Of a DNA stretch of 35,310 nucleotides, positions 1-7,732 are shown one piece after another. Position 1 is the first letter of the stretch; each line of letters starts with the position of its first letter. This DNA is from DAOUMU01 sp034409055 (GTDB taxonomy: Bacteria > Chloroflexota > Anaerolineae > 4572-78 > J111), in contig DAOUMU010000057.1 of NCBI GenBank assembly GCA_034409055.1, positions 1 through 35,310 of the forward strand, in the 5' to 3' direction. A program made the translations under genes and the position numbers. A model generated the notes under the pieces. The model was not told the DNA's origin. It worked only from the letters and a program-made list of their open reading frames with translations, and ran no database searches.

Positions 1-2
1 AA

Positions 3-626
3 AAAGAAAAGCGGGAGGTCGCGCCCTTCCGGGCCGGGGTTTACCCGGTGACCAACGCCCAGTTTGGCCAGTTTATTGAAGCGGGGGGCTATGACAACCA
101 GGATTGGTGGAGTGAAGAGGGCTGGCGATGGCGACAGAGAGTAAAGCAGGGGCAGCCTTATTATTGGGACAATAGCCGTTGGAACAACCCTAATCACCCG
201 GTGGTGGGGGTCAGTTGGTACGAAGCGGAGGCGTTCTGTAATTGGTTGACGGCCATCTACGACGGTCAATACCGCCTGCCAACAGAAGAAGAATGGGAAC
301 GACTGGCCAGAGGGCAGCACGGGCGGGAGTACCCGTGGGGCAATGCCTGGGAGGAGGGACTGGCCAACATAGGTGAAAGTGAGATTGGCCGTACCAGCGC
401 GGTGGGCATGTTTCCCGGTGGGGTCAGTCCGACGGGGGCGCACGATTGCGCCGGTAACGTATGGGAGTGGGGCGCGGATTGGTCCGATAAAGAACAAATG
501 TTCCGGGTGTTGCGGGGCGGGTCCTGGTACGACCTTAGTTTCGATGCCCGTTGTGCCCGCCGCGGCGGGGGTCGCCCAGGCGACGGGGGCCTCAACCTCG
601 GTTGTCGGCTGGTCTCCCCCATTTGA
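3..626 (+). CDS. FGE-sulfatase (SUMF1-like) domain protein, C-terminal part
   Basis: The reading frame is already open at the left edge, so only the last 207 residues are visible and the true start lies outside the window. The visible part is a formylglycine-generating-enzyme-type domain. In order it shows YPVTNAQF, HPVVGVSWYEAEAFCNWL, RLPTEEEWERLARG, YPWGN, CAGNVWEWGADW and a final RVLRGGSW block ending in LGCRLVSPI. In bacteria this C-type-lectin-like fold is often a binding or recognition module rather than a sulfatase activator, and it is often fused to N-terminal effector or enzymatic domains that cannot be seen here. The last 30 residues depart from the family consensus in a pattern typical of diversity-generating retroelement targets (separate entry). 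The next gene is more than 400 bases downstream. Confidence 0.85.
   Translation, partial: KEKREVAPFRAGVYPVTNAQFGQFIEAGGYDNQDWWSEEGWRWRQRVKQGQPYYWDNSRWNNPNHPVVGVSWYEAEAFCNWLTAIYDGQYRLPTEEEWERLARGQHGREYPWGNAWEEGLANIGESEIGRTSAVGMFPGGVSPTGAHDCAGNVWEWGADWSDKEQMFRVLRGGSWYDLSFDARCARRGGGRPGDGGLNLGCRLVSPI
525..611 (+). other. candidate DGR variable region at the 3' end of the FGE-like gene
   Basis: Family consensus here is roughly SW, Asn-rich stretch, ARCA, NRNNNNPNNRNNNIGFR. In this gene the framework residues (SW, ARCA, R, P, LG, R) are kept, while the positions usually Asn are Tyr, Asp, Leu, Ser, Phe, Asp, then a run of Gly, Arg and Asp. Almost every codon at these positions ends in C or T, as expected if AAC or AAT in a template had been changed at its adenines, and the block is very poor in A. 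No reverse transcriptase, template repeat or Avd gene is in the window, so the template would have to lie upstream or elsewhere. Confidence 0.45.
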
Positions 627-1053
627 GCTTCTGGATTCTGAATTGCTGGAATTCTGAAATAAGAGGAGCAGAGAGGTAGGGGCACAAGCTCAAGGTGGCG
701 ATCAGTCAACCTCACCCTGTTCCCCGCGTCAGCGGATCGATTTAAAATTTTCAGCAAAACAAGTGGCGAAAAAACGCAATTCGGCTATAATTGGTTGTAG
801 GATTTGCGGATGAGACACCCTCGATCTGCGCAGAGAAGACCAATGACCACCTCAACCTATGAAACACCGAAGGCACTGACAACGCTAAGGGGACGGTGAT
901 ACCTTCAACAACTTCAGCGGGGTTCAGCGTATTCACTGTTTTGAGTGGTGATGGCCCTGAAGCGATGAGATTTTCGCGGCCTCAGAGACTCGTTCGGGTA
1001 TCTTGCGATTAGCTGGAGGCAATGCTATACTTTCGGTCAGAGGAGCCTAAACA
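627..1053. other. intergenic region, no gene seen
   Basis: About 430 bases without a convincing reading frame. The first 30 bases after the stop codon contain short TTCTG-type direct repeats (628-657). A TATAAT hexamer at 786-791 has no good -35 partner. The only well-supported signal is the promoter at 1003-1031. Confidence 0.5.
1003..1031 (+). promoter_or_regulatory. extended -10 sigma70-type promoter of the TA pair
   Basis: TTGCGA at 1003-1008 is followed by a 17-base spacer and TATACT at 1026-1031, with TG at 1023-1024 giving an extended -10. The first gene of the toxin-antitoxin pair starts 22 bases after the -10, with an AGAGGAG ribosome binding site at 1039-1045. Confidence 0.6.
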
Positions 1054-1284
1054 ATGAGCAAATTCTTAAAGCCGCGTCGGGTTGAGTTTAACGAACTGAC
1101 CCAGATGTTGAATGAATACGAACGCAAATACGAATTCTCAACCATCGAGTTTTTCCGTCGCTATGTGGCCGGTGAACTGGGTGATGACGATGATTTCATG
1201 ATGTGGGCTGGGGTTTACCACCTCTACTTGACGTCACATCCCGTTCGACAATTTATGAAAGAGAGCACTACTCTGGCTGCATGA
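1054..1284 (+). CDS. small protein upstream of TumE-type toxin, probable antitoxin
   Basis: A 76-residue, partly acidic protein (GELGDDDDF in the middle) with no family I can name. Its start has an AGAGGAG site 8 bases upstream and a good promoter. The gene overlaps the next one by 4 bases (ATGA at 1281-1284), which implies translational coupling. The downstream neighbour is recognisable as a TumE-family toxin, so by position this small partner is probably the antitoxin. No helix-turn-helix of the known TumA antitoxin is obvious, so it may be a different antitoxin type. The role is inferred from position only. Confidence 0.55.
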   Translation: MSKFLKPRRVEFNELTQMLNEYERKYEFSTIEFFRRYVAGELGDDDDFMMWAGVYHLYLTSHPVRQFMKESTTLAA

Positions 1285-1670
1285 AAATCGATGAGTATTT
1301 CTCAAACCTCGAACGTGGCTTGAGTCAGAATGTTAAAATCGGCTCACCAGAGCAACCTATCACTTGCCTGGCATCGGATGACTATAATGGTCTTGTTCGT
1401 TGCCGGGTTTTCTTTTGGGATGCGAGTTACCTTGACCTATTTGAAGTAGTCAACACCGAGCAAGGTTACCCCATTAAAGTCCATTATGCTTACACCTATG
1501 TACGCAGTGGTGAGCGTGTTTTTCGATATGACAATGCGCCTCATCATCCCCAAATTCCCACCTACCCCCACCACAAACATATTGGGCCGGAAGACACTCT
1601 CACCGCTTCGTCAGAACCTACCCTGGCCCGGGTTCTGGCAGAAATCGAACCTCTATTAAGTTCCCAGTAA
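1281..1670 (+). CDS. TumE-family (DUF6516) toxin
   Basis: This 129-residue protein starts at the ATG inside the overlap with the upstream small gene. It carries the hallmark TumE/DUF6516 segment FRYDNAPHHPQIPTYPHHKH followed by IG, preceded by the typical strand-rich part (CRVFFWDASYLDLFEVV, then a Tyr-rich YAYTYVRSGE). The family forms two-gene toxin-antitoxin modules, with the toxin thought to act on growth or RNA; the His-rich motif is the likely active centre. The sequence is full length for the family and ends in a short helical tail. A longer in-frame reading from 1203 would overlap the upstream gene extensively and has no ribosome binding site, so 1281 is preferred. Confidence 0.8.
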   Translation: MKIDEYFSNLERGLSQNVKIGSPEQPITCLASDDYNGLVRCRVFFWDASYLDLFEVVNTEQGYPIKVHYAYTYVRSGERVFRYDNAPHHPQIPTYPHHKHIGPEDTLTASSEPTLARVLAEIEPLLSSQ

Positions 1671-1887
1671 CCTCCCCCAATTGGATAAAAACCTCTTGAT
1701 AGCCAAAGCCAGTATGATGATTGATGAACGTTAAAAATTTAATTCGGTAATAGGGTGTTTTGTTGTGCTCCGGCTGGACTACAGTCCAGCCGCCTGAGGT
1801 GCGGACTGTCCCACAGGGAGGCTTCGCACTGGTCCGCTTGGAACAATGCATTTTATTTCCCGAGTGTATCGGGATAGCACAGCGGCA
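1671..1887. other. intergenic region between convergent genes
   Basis: No gene is seen. It holds the paired-hairpin repeat at 1773-1837, which lies just beyond the 3' end of the minus-strand kinase and might help end its transcript. Confidence 0.5.
1773..1837. repeat. paired-hairpin repeat, copy 1
   Basis: An 18-base inverted repeat, GCTGGACTACAGTCCAGC (1773-1790), is followed by GCGGACTGT (from 1801) and GTCCGC (1832-1837), which can form a second hairpin. The same two-hairpin arrangement recurs at 5997-6039. Confidence 0.7.
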
Positions 1888-4800
1888 TCATAGCAGTTCC
1901 ACCGCCGTGGCTGCGCCCCAAAAGGCTACCTGCTTGGGCAGGGGGCTTTCCGGCATCTCATCCAGATTCTTGAACTTCAAGGTTCCCAGCAGATATAAGG
2001 TCAATCCCTGGTAATACTCTGTCCAATCGGTGCGGTCAAAGAGGTGCTCCCTGGCTGCCTGGCGGATGGCGCCGATGATGGTAAAGGGCTTATCCAAGGC
2101 AGGGTGCAGGGGTATGGACACCACCGTGGCGTCGGGGGTGGCCGTGGTCTGATGTAACCGGTGATACAAGGTAGGGATGGTGTGCAGGGGCAACTCAGCC
2201 TGGCGCAAGGTAGCGGGAAGCAGTTTAGTGACCACCTCCGTTTCCAGGCGCAGCAGGTCGTGCAGACTATGTCCCCGCCGTACCGTGGCAAAATCAATCA
2301 GGCTCAACTCGCTGGTTTCTGGATCGATCAGGATGTTTTCCAGATTCAAATCACCGTGGATGGTGGCCCGGTGAGCGGGACGGGTTTGGCGCAGGATGTC
2401 CTGGTAAGCCAACAAAGGATTGGGTAAACTCCAATTAGCAGACACAGGTAGGCTCTCAGCCGCCAGGTTCAGTGTTTTGGGTAAGATTTTTATGGCCTGC
2501 TCAAGGAGTATGTCTTGGCGGGTGGCGATAACCTGGCCGGATAGAACATCAATTGGCTGGCCGGTCCGGTACTGCTCGATATTTGGCACACCGGTCAGCC
2601 GGAGCCGGTAGCCAAACGACACCTGAGCTATGCTAGAGGCGGGACCTTTGGCGGTGGGGGGCAGGTCGAGGGTCAACCGTTGGGGGGATAGTTCGACTTC
2701 GGTGACCACAAAGCCTTTGATTTTCACGTAATCACCAACCTGGATGGCAGACAGCGGCAGGCGGTTCGGTTCAATCAAGTGAAAAGCGGCTGACGGCGGC
2801 GCGTCGACAGACTCGAGCAACAAATTGACCGGCAGCAGTGAATCATAATCAACCTGGAGGTGAAAACTGAAATCAGATCGATATGCTTTCCACCATTGCC
2901 GGCCCAGCACTTTAAACAGCCGGTCGACCAATAAGCGTCTGATTGTGTTAGCATCATGCTGCTGATAGTAGTCGCGCAGACTTTGCACCGGAAAAATACC
3001 GCTGCCCACCAGGGCATAACGCAGGATACCCTGGCGCTCCCCCAGGATGGGGTTGCCCTCGAGCCGGGCGATGCCGGGTAGGATCTTTTCCACCCAGGCC
3101 TGATAGGCTCGCCATTCTTGCTCGATTAACCAGCGGGGACCTATTTTAACCACCGCCGGCAGGTAACGTCTGACGCCTGACTCATCCACCGGTCGCACTT
3201 GCAGGACGCGACTATTACTAAAACCTTTGCGGAATTGGGTCTCGATGACAATCCGGTTGTGGGTACTAAAGAGAGTTTGGAGAAGAGCTTTTTCCTGATC
3301 ATTCAGGTCAAGCTGATTTTCTTGATGGATGACCGGACGTGCTGGCGGCCGGCCATCCCAGGGACGCCAGGCAGGGCGGGGGACAGTTACCTCAGTCGCA
3401 GTAGTCTCCAGGCACTCGTCCAAATGGGCTAAAAAGGCTTCACAGGTCGGAGGGCGCTCGGCCGGATTTTTGGCAATGGCCCGTTCAATCAAGTCGATGA
3501 CCGGCTGCGGGATTTTGAGGTGGTACAGCAAGCGGGTATCCAGGGGCCGATCAGAACCAAGCTCGATAATGGTTTGGAACAGGGGGCCTTTATCTAGCGG
3601 GTTGACCCCGGTGATGGCTTCAAAAAGGATCAGCCCCAGGGCAAAAATATCACTCCGACCATCGACCGGTTTACCCCGGGCTTGCTCCGGGGATAGATAG
3701 GCCGGCGCTCCCAGTATATCGCTGGTTTTGGTCAGGGTTGTGCCAACTGCCCAATGGGCCAGGCCAAAATCAACCAGCTTGAGGATACCTTCAGGGGCAG
3801 TGAACATAATGTTGGCCGGTTTCACATCACGGTGAACTGCCCCGGTCTGGTGGGTATAAGCCAGGGCCTGAACCAGGGGACGCAGCAGGGTCAGAACCTC
3901 TGGCCAGGGCATTTGCTTTTCTAGCCATGCTTCCAGAGTTTTTCCCTGTTGTAACCATTCTACCAGCCTTTCTTCCTGCCGTAGTCGCTCTTCCAGGCTG
4001 CCGCCCTCCAGCAGTTCCATCACCAGGTAGAGAGGCTCGTGAGCCAGGTTGACGTCGTAAACCGTAACGATGTGGGGGTGGTTCAATCGACTGGCCAGTT
4101 TGACTTCTCGTTCAAAGCGTTGTCGTCGTTGGCTGGCTGATAATCCCCCTGTTTCTTTTGGGGCCGGAGATGGCTGATCCAGGAGCCGGAGTAATTTAAG
4201 GGCGACCTCTCGCCCGGTACGGGTATCACGCGCCCGATAGACGGTACCCATTCTGCCCCGCCCCAGTTCGGCCATGATTTCATAATGATCGATGAGTTTC
4301 CCCACGACCGGTCGTTTGCCGGGTAGGACGACTCGAAGAGATGCCGGTGGTTGGAGCATGTCGACGGTCCGGCGCAAGGCATCGAGCATCTCCGGGGCGG
4401 TATTATATCGTTGTTCCGGTTCCGGGGCCATCGCCTGTTCTACCACAGCCACGATGGCCGGCGGCAGGTCGGGTTTGAGACTGCTCAACGCTGGCGGTTT
4501 TTCTGCCAGAATGGTCCGCACCAGGTCCTGTTCCGCCAAGACCTCGTAAGGCGGTCGGCCGGTCAGGGCAAAGTAGAAGATGGCCCCTATGGCGTAGAGG
4601 TCGCTGCGGGGGTCCAGAGCCTTAAAATCGTGCAAAACTTCGGGAGCGATGAAGGGGTGAATGGGAAAGGGAAAACTTCGCTCGCCTGCACCGGCGATGG
4701 GTTGTAGCTCAAGGGGTTGGAAGCATTTGGCACTGCCCAGGTCGGTCAGACGAACGGTGAACTTATCTGCCTCCGTTTGTACCTGCAAGCTTAAGGGGCG

Positions 4801-5502
4801 AAGCCCCCGATGAACGATACTTTTTTGGTGCAGATAGGCCACAATATCTAAAACCTGGCTGATAACTTCTATGGCTTCTGTCACCGGCAGGGGGCCGCGT
4901 TGTTCGACCCGTTGCTGTAAGTTCTGTCCCTCAGCCAACTCAGTGGCGAACCAGAGAAAGTTACCGGCAATATTCTGGTCCAGGAAGCTTAATAAGCCGG
5001 GATGGTAGGTTCTGGCACAGATAGCCGCTTCACGCAGGAAGCGTTGCTGCTGTGCTTTTTCTACAGCCTCACCGGCCGGGTCCAGCGATAGAAAGTGTAA
5101 GACCACCAGTTGGTCAAGTAAATCAGAGGTGGCCGACCAGTGTTCACCCGGGCCAACCCCGGCCAGGGGTTCTTCCAGCGTAAAACCGGGTATACGCGGT
5201 GCGCCCTCTATCAGGGAAACGGACAGAACCGTTTGGCCAAGCCTGAGCTTATCCCCATCGACCAGTTGAGCCTTTTGCACCCGCTTGCCGTTGACAAAGG
5301 TGCCGCCCCGGCTGGTATCGACGATCCGGCAAACCCCGGCCGCCGTCAATTCAATTTGACAATGGTGGCGAGAGACGTGTCTATCCTCAGCCAGGGTCAG
5401 ATCAGAGCCGGCTTTACGGCCAAGGCGATAGATGCCAGGCCGGTCAACACTCAACCGTTGGCCCTGCTGTTTGCCTTTTGCCACGATGATTTCCAGTTTC
5501 AT
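1888..5502 (-). CDS. FHA domain, pseudokinase, Ser/Thr kinase and APH-like kinase fusion
   Basis: A 1204-residue signalling protein. Residues 1-95 are an FHA phosphothreonine-binding domain (LGR 27-29, SRHH 44-47, NGK 71-73). Residues 107-385 are a kinase fold that has lost its key residues: His136 stands where the ATP-binding Lys of VAxK belongs, and the catalytic loop reads HRG (231-233) instead of HRD, so it is a likely pseudokinase. Residues 407-695 are a complete PknB-type kinase with GRGRMGTV, Lys436, HRDVKPAN (Asp559), DFG (578-580) and SPEQARG. The last 450 residues contain a third, aminoglycoside-phosphotransferase-like catalytic core (HGDLNLEN at 1049-1056, IDF at 1069-1071) with an inserted beta-rich segment. 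No membrane segment is evident, so it is probably cytosolic. It is transcribed alone, with a MITE 82 bases upstream of its start codon. Confidence 0.9.
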   Translation of the reverse strand: MKLEIIVAKGKQQGQRLSVDRPGIYRLGRKAGSDLTLAEDRHVSRHHCQIELTAAGVCRIVDTSRGGTFVNGKRVQKAQLVDGDKLRLGQTVLSVSLIEGAPRIPGFTLEEPLAGVGPGEHWSATSDLLDQLVVLHFLSLDPAGEAVEKAQQQRFLREAAICARTYHPGLLSFLDQNIAGNFLWFATELAEGQNLQQRVEQRGPLPVTEAIEVISQVLDIVAYLHQKSIVHRGLRPLSLQVQTEADKFTVRLTDLGSAKCFQPLELQPIAGAGERSFPFPIHPFIAPEVLHDFKALDPRSDLYAIGAIFYFALTGRPPYEVLAEQDLVRTILAEKPPALSSLKPDLPPAIVAVVEQAMAPEPEQRYNTAPEMLDALRRTVDMLQPPASLRVVLPGKRPVVGKLIDHYEIMAELGRGRMGTVYRARDTRTGREVALKLLRLLDQPSPAPKETGGLSASQRRQRFEREVKLASRLNHPHIVTVYDVNLAHEPLYLVMELLEGGSLEERLRQEERLVEWLQQGKTLEAWLEKQMPWPEVLTLLRPLVQALAYTHQTGAVHRDVKPANIMFTAPEGILKLVDFGLAHWAVGTTLTKTSDILGAPAYLSPEQARGKPVDGRSDIFALGLILFEAITGVNPLDKGPLFQTIIELGSDRPLDTRLLYHLKIPQPVIDLIERAIAKNPAERPPTCEAFLAHLDECLETTATEVTVPRPAWRPWDGRPPARPVIHQENQLDLNDQEKALLQTLFSTHNRIVIETQFRKGFSNSRVLQVRPVDESGVRRYLPAVVKIGPRWLIEQEWRAYQAWVEKILPGIARLEGNPILGERQGILRYALVGSGIFPVQSLRDYYQQHDANTIRRLLVDRLFKVLGRQWWKAYRSDFSFHLQVDYDSLLPVNLLLESVDAPPSAAFHLIEPNRLPLSAIQVGDYVKIKGFVVTEVELSPQRLTLDLPPTAKGPASSIAQVSFGYRLRLTGVPNIEQYRTGQPIDVLSGQVIATRQDILLEQAIKILPKTLNLAAESLPVSANWSLPNPLLAYQDILRQTRPAHRATIHGDLNLENILIDPETSELSLIDFATVRRGHSLHDLLRLETEVVTKLLPATLRQAELPLHTIPTLYHRLHQTTATPDATVVSIPLHPALDKPFTIIGAIRQAAREHLFDRTDWTEYYQGLTLYLLGTLKFKNLDEMPESPLPKQVAFWGAATAVELL

Positions 5503-5583
5503 CGGTATGATGCCTCGGTTGGCCGCCTATATCTTTTTAGAAAAGCTATATATTTCCTGTTCCCCAAAAATGCCTCTATATTA

Positions 5584-5804
5584 CATCAAACCAGAATTTG
5601 GCTTGCCAACGGGGTAAAAAGTAACTTCCGCTTGATGTCGCTAGCCAACTCGTGAACCCACAGGGCAGGTGACGTAAAACGTGAAGCGTAATGACTTATC
5701 TACGGCTCATTTTTACGTTTTACGTTTTACGTTTTACGTGGTTGGATGCTCTATGGGGTTGTCTCACCGGAAGCTACTTTTTCATTGCTAATTCTGGTTC
5801 TATG
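5584..5804 (+). mobile_element. MITE family A, copy 1 (221 bp)
   Basis: The element starts CATCAAACCAGAATT and ends AATTCTGGTTCTATG, imperfect terminal inverted repeats. They continue inward through the AAAAAGTAACTTCCG motif, so the outer ~45 bases at each end can pair. It is flanked by a perfect 5-bp target duplication, TATTA (5579-5583 and 5805-5809). The centre has four TTTTACG-type 7-bp units (about 5709-5739) that can pair with ACGTAAAACGT near 5674-5684. It has no coding capacity. It sits in the upstream region of the kinase gene. Confidence 0.92.
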
Positions 5805-5859
5805 TATTACAGTTTAAGCCATACGGGGGGGGAATGCAAATACTATGTGAAATGTAATA

Positions 5860-5888
5860 TTGACACGATATTTAATCTGTTATATAAT
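5860..5888 (+). promoter_or_regulatory. perfect-consensus sigma70-type promoter
   Basis: TTGACA (5860-5865), a 17-base spacer and TATAAT (5883-5888) match the consensus exactly. It points right, towards the LarA-like gene that starts about 490 bases later. No gene follows directly, so either a long leader or a small RNA is made. Confidence 0.7.
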
Positions 5889-5996
5889 TTGTTCACCAAT
5901 ACAGAATGATATTCGGCATTATCGAACAGTCTTCTCCTCCAAAAAATCATTCATATTGTCAAGCGATGTAGTCTCAGTACATCCAAATTTGCTCTA

Positions 5997-6039
5997 GCTG
6001 GACCACAGTCCAGCGGCCAAAACGCGGACTGTGGTCCGC
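5997..6039. repeat. paired-hairpin repeat, copy 2
   Basis: GCTGGACCACAGTCCAGC (5997-6014) and GCGGACTGTGGTCCGC (6024-6039) are two adjacent near-perfect hairpins of related sequence. This matches the arrangement at 1773-1837. Confidence 0.75.
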
Positions 6040-6217
6040 TCCGAGCTTGAAAATTGGATCTGCTGAGTCTATCTGTAATCCAACGATTCAAGCCGTTGTT
6101 CCAGATGCACACGCTACAACGATCTGGCCCGGATTATCGTCTACGAACCAGTCCCCTTGCCCAAGCGCCCTGGGACTATGATTTTGGGGCTGGCTTTGCT
6201 GCCAGCTTGATGAATAG

Positions 6218-6352
6218 TCTTCAGGAGGAGTAGCCGATGCAAAATTTGGTTACACCTACGTCACAATGAACCTGGCCGATTATCAGCGAGGTAGTATGAA
6301 CAAAGGCTTGGCTACTGTCATCCCGGTGGATGATTTTATAGCAGTTGTATAA
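6218..6352 (+). pseudogene. possible 3' fragment of a degraded gene
   Basis: A 44-codon stretch open from a TAG at 6215-6217 to TAA at 6350-6352 reads like natural protein (for example FGYTYVTMNLADYQRGSMNK, ending VIPVDDFIAVV). It has no start in a sensible place, although an internal ATG exists. I cannot name the family. It may be the remnant of a displaced gene, or chance. Confidence 0.25.
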
Positions 6353-6389
6353 AAATTTTTTACTCACGACCACAAGGAGGTGTAGAAAA

Positions 6390-7685
6390 ATGACAAAAAT
6401 TAAAGTTCCGTTCGATACGGCTGAAGACATGGGGGTCTTTCTGGACCTTGAAGTCCCTGATAAAAATTTGGTGGCCTCATTTGTTCCTGAAGAACCCCCA
6501 GCCTTGCTGGATCTGACAGAGGCTATAGCTTACGCAGTGGAACATCCTTTAGGCTGCAAGCCGCTGTCACAGTTGGTACGAAAGGGCGATAAGGTTGTTA
6601 TCCTCACCGAAAATCAATTCCGGGCTGCGCCGGCCTCAGCAATTCTGCCGGTCCTCATCGATAAAATTAAGACCGCTGGCGCTGAAATCAGCATCGCCAT
6701 TGGGAACGGCAAAGTCCCGGCGTTAAGCCCCGAAGAGATTGAAGAGAAACTGGGCAAAGAAGTTGTTGGCAGCGGGATTTCCGCGGTTTGCAACGACGTT
6801 AGCCAGCCGGAAAATTATACTTTCTTAGGGATCACCAGCCGTGGTGTCCCCGTTTTTGTACTCAAAGCAGTAGCTGAAGCAGATGTAAAAATCAGCATTG
6901 CCACCACGCAGGCCACCCTGTGGGGTTACGGTGGTTCTGGGATGATTATCCCCGCGGTGTCCGGCAATGAGACCATTGAGATGAACCACATGTTCTCGCT
7001 GCCCGGCGATTGCCGCCCTGGCAACAACGCCTGCCATATGCAAGAAGACAAATATGAGGCCGCCCGGATAGCCGGTGTTGATATGGGTATCCAGATGATT
7101 GTTAATGGTCAGTTCCAGGTCACCTATCTGCAGGCCGGCGATTTTGTGGAAGGACACAAGGCTGCGGTCAAGGCTTACGATCAGGTTTATCGCTTTGACG
7201 CCACCCAATTTGGCGGCGCCCCGGCCGATATCGTTATTACCGGCACCAGCGCCCCAACCGATCACCTCTATTTCCACACCAGTTGGGCTGCGGTGAACGT
7301 AGATCCTATCGTTAAAGATGGTGGCACTATCATTCATGCCAGCCCGTGCCCCGGCTACGGGGCCTGGCCTGGCTTTGCCTTAATGGACTTGATGGCCGAG
7401 TATATGCCGCCTTCACCGGAGAACGTTGCCAAAGCGGTGAGAGCTTTCTATGCCAAGGATCGGGAGTTATGGGCCGGCTGCATCTGGTGGAAGATTTATG
7501 AGGTGATGACCCGCAAGAACCTGGTTATCGTCACCAACTCCGAGAATATCGAGATGGCCCAGGGCGCTGGTCTGGGCGCCACCACCTCACTGGAAGAAGC
7601 CTTCAGCGCGGCCCTGGATCGACACGGCCCGAATGCCCGCGTGGCGTTTGTACCGTATGGTCGATACAGTGTGCTGGATGTCTAA
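6390..7685 (+). CDS. LarA-fold (DUF2088) protein lacking nickel-pincer residues
   Basis: A 431-residue protein of the lactate-racemase (LarA) superfamily. The start at 6390 is chosen because AAGGAGGTG lies just upstream; an in-frame ATG at 6345 has none. Family landmarks align almost position for position with LarA: ENQFRAAP (Arg78 for Arg75), the AIGNG segment, the GITSRGVPV strand, GYGGSGMIIP (179-188) and NH ending at His200. The residues known in LarA to hold or serve the nickel-pincer nucleotide are mostly missing. The GTH motif reads GNG (105-107), position 174 is Gln rather than His, position 184 is Gly rather than the cofactor-bearing Lys, and the YQxxK motif reads YFHTSW. Plain lactate racemase activity is therefore unlikely. 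Context links it to the downstream hydroxyacid/ketoacid cluster. The actual reaction is unknown. Confidence 0.8.
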   Translation: MTKIKVPFDTAEDMGVFLDLEVPDKNLVASFVPEEPPALLDLTEAIAYAVEHPLGCKPLSQLVRKGDKVVILTENQFRAAPASAILPVLIDKIKTAGAEISIAIGNGKVPALSPEEIEEKLGKEVVGSGISAVCNDVSQPENYTFLGITSRGVPVFVLKAVAEADVKISIATTQATLWGYGGSGMIIPAVSGNETIEMNHMFSLPGDCRPGNNACHMQEDKYEAARIAGVDMGIQMIVNGQFQVTYLQAGDFVEGHKAAVKAYDQVYRFDATQFGGAPADIVITGTSAPTDHLYFHTSWAAVNVDPIVKDGGTIIHASPCPGYGAWPGFALMDLMAEYMPPSPENVAKAVRAFYAKDRELWAGCIWWKIYEVMTRKNLVIVTNSENIEMAQGAGLGATTSLEEAFSAALDRHGPNARVAFVPYGRYSVLDV

Positions 7686-7732
7686 GCACTCTTAATCCTC
7701 CTGCGACAGTCGCACCAGAAAAAACCAACAGC

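Larger units (their letters stand above)
5889..6389 (+). other. long gene-poor leader before the LarA-like gene
   Basis: This 500-base stretch lies between the consensus promoter and the LarA-like start. It contains the paired-hairpin repeat (5997-6039), a short frame fragment (6218-6352) and the ribosome binding site AAGGAGGTG directly before 6390. I see no known riboswitch or tRNA-like fold by eye. Confidence 0.4.

Noticed and set aside
751..936. Minus-strand 61-codon frame in the gap before the TA pair
   Set aside because: No ribosome binding site, no recognisable motif, and overlap with the region expected to hold regulatory DNA.
5709..5740. Short TTTTACG tandem repeats as a possible CRISPR or satellite array
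   Set aside because: The units are only 7 bp with no spacers, and they lie inside a transposable element present three times; they are part of the MITE core.
6390..7685. Straightforward annotation as nickel-dependent lactate racemase
   Set aside because: The Lys and His residues that hold and serve the nickel-pincer nucleotide are not present at the aligned positions, so only the fold is claimed.
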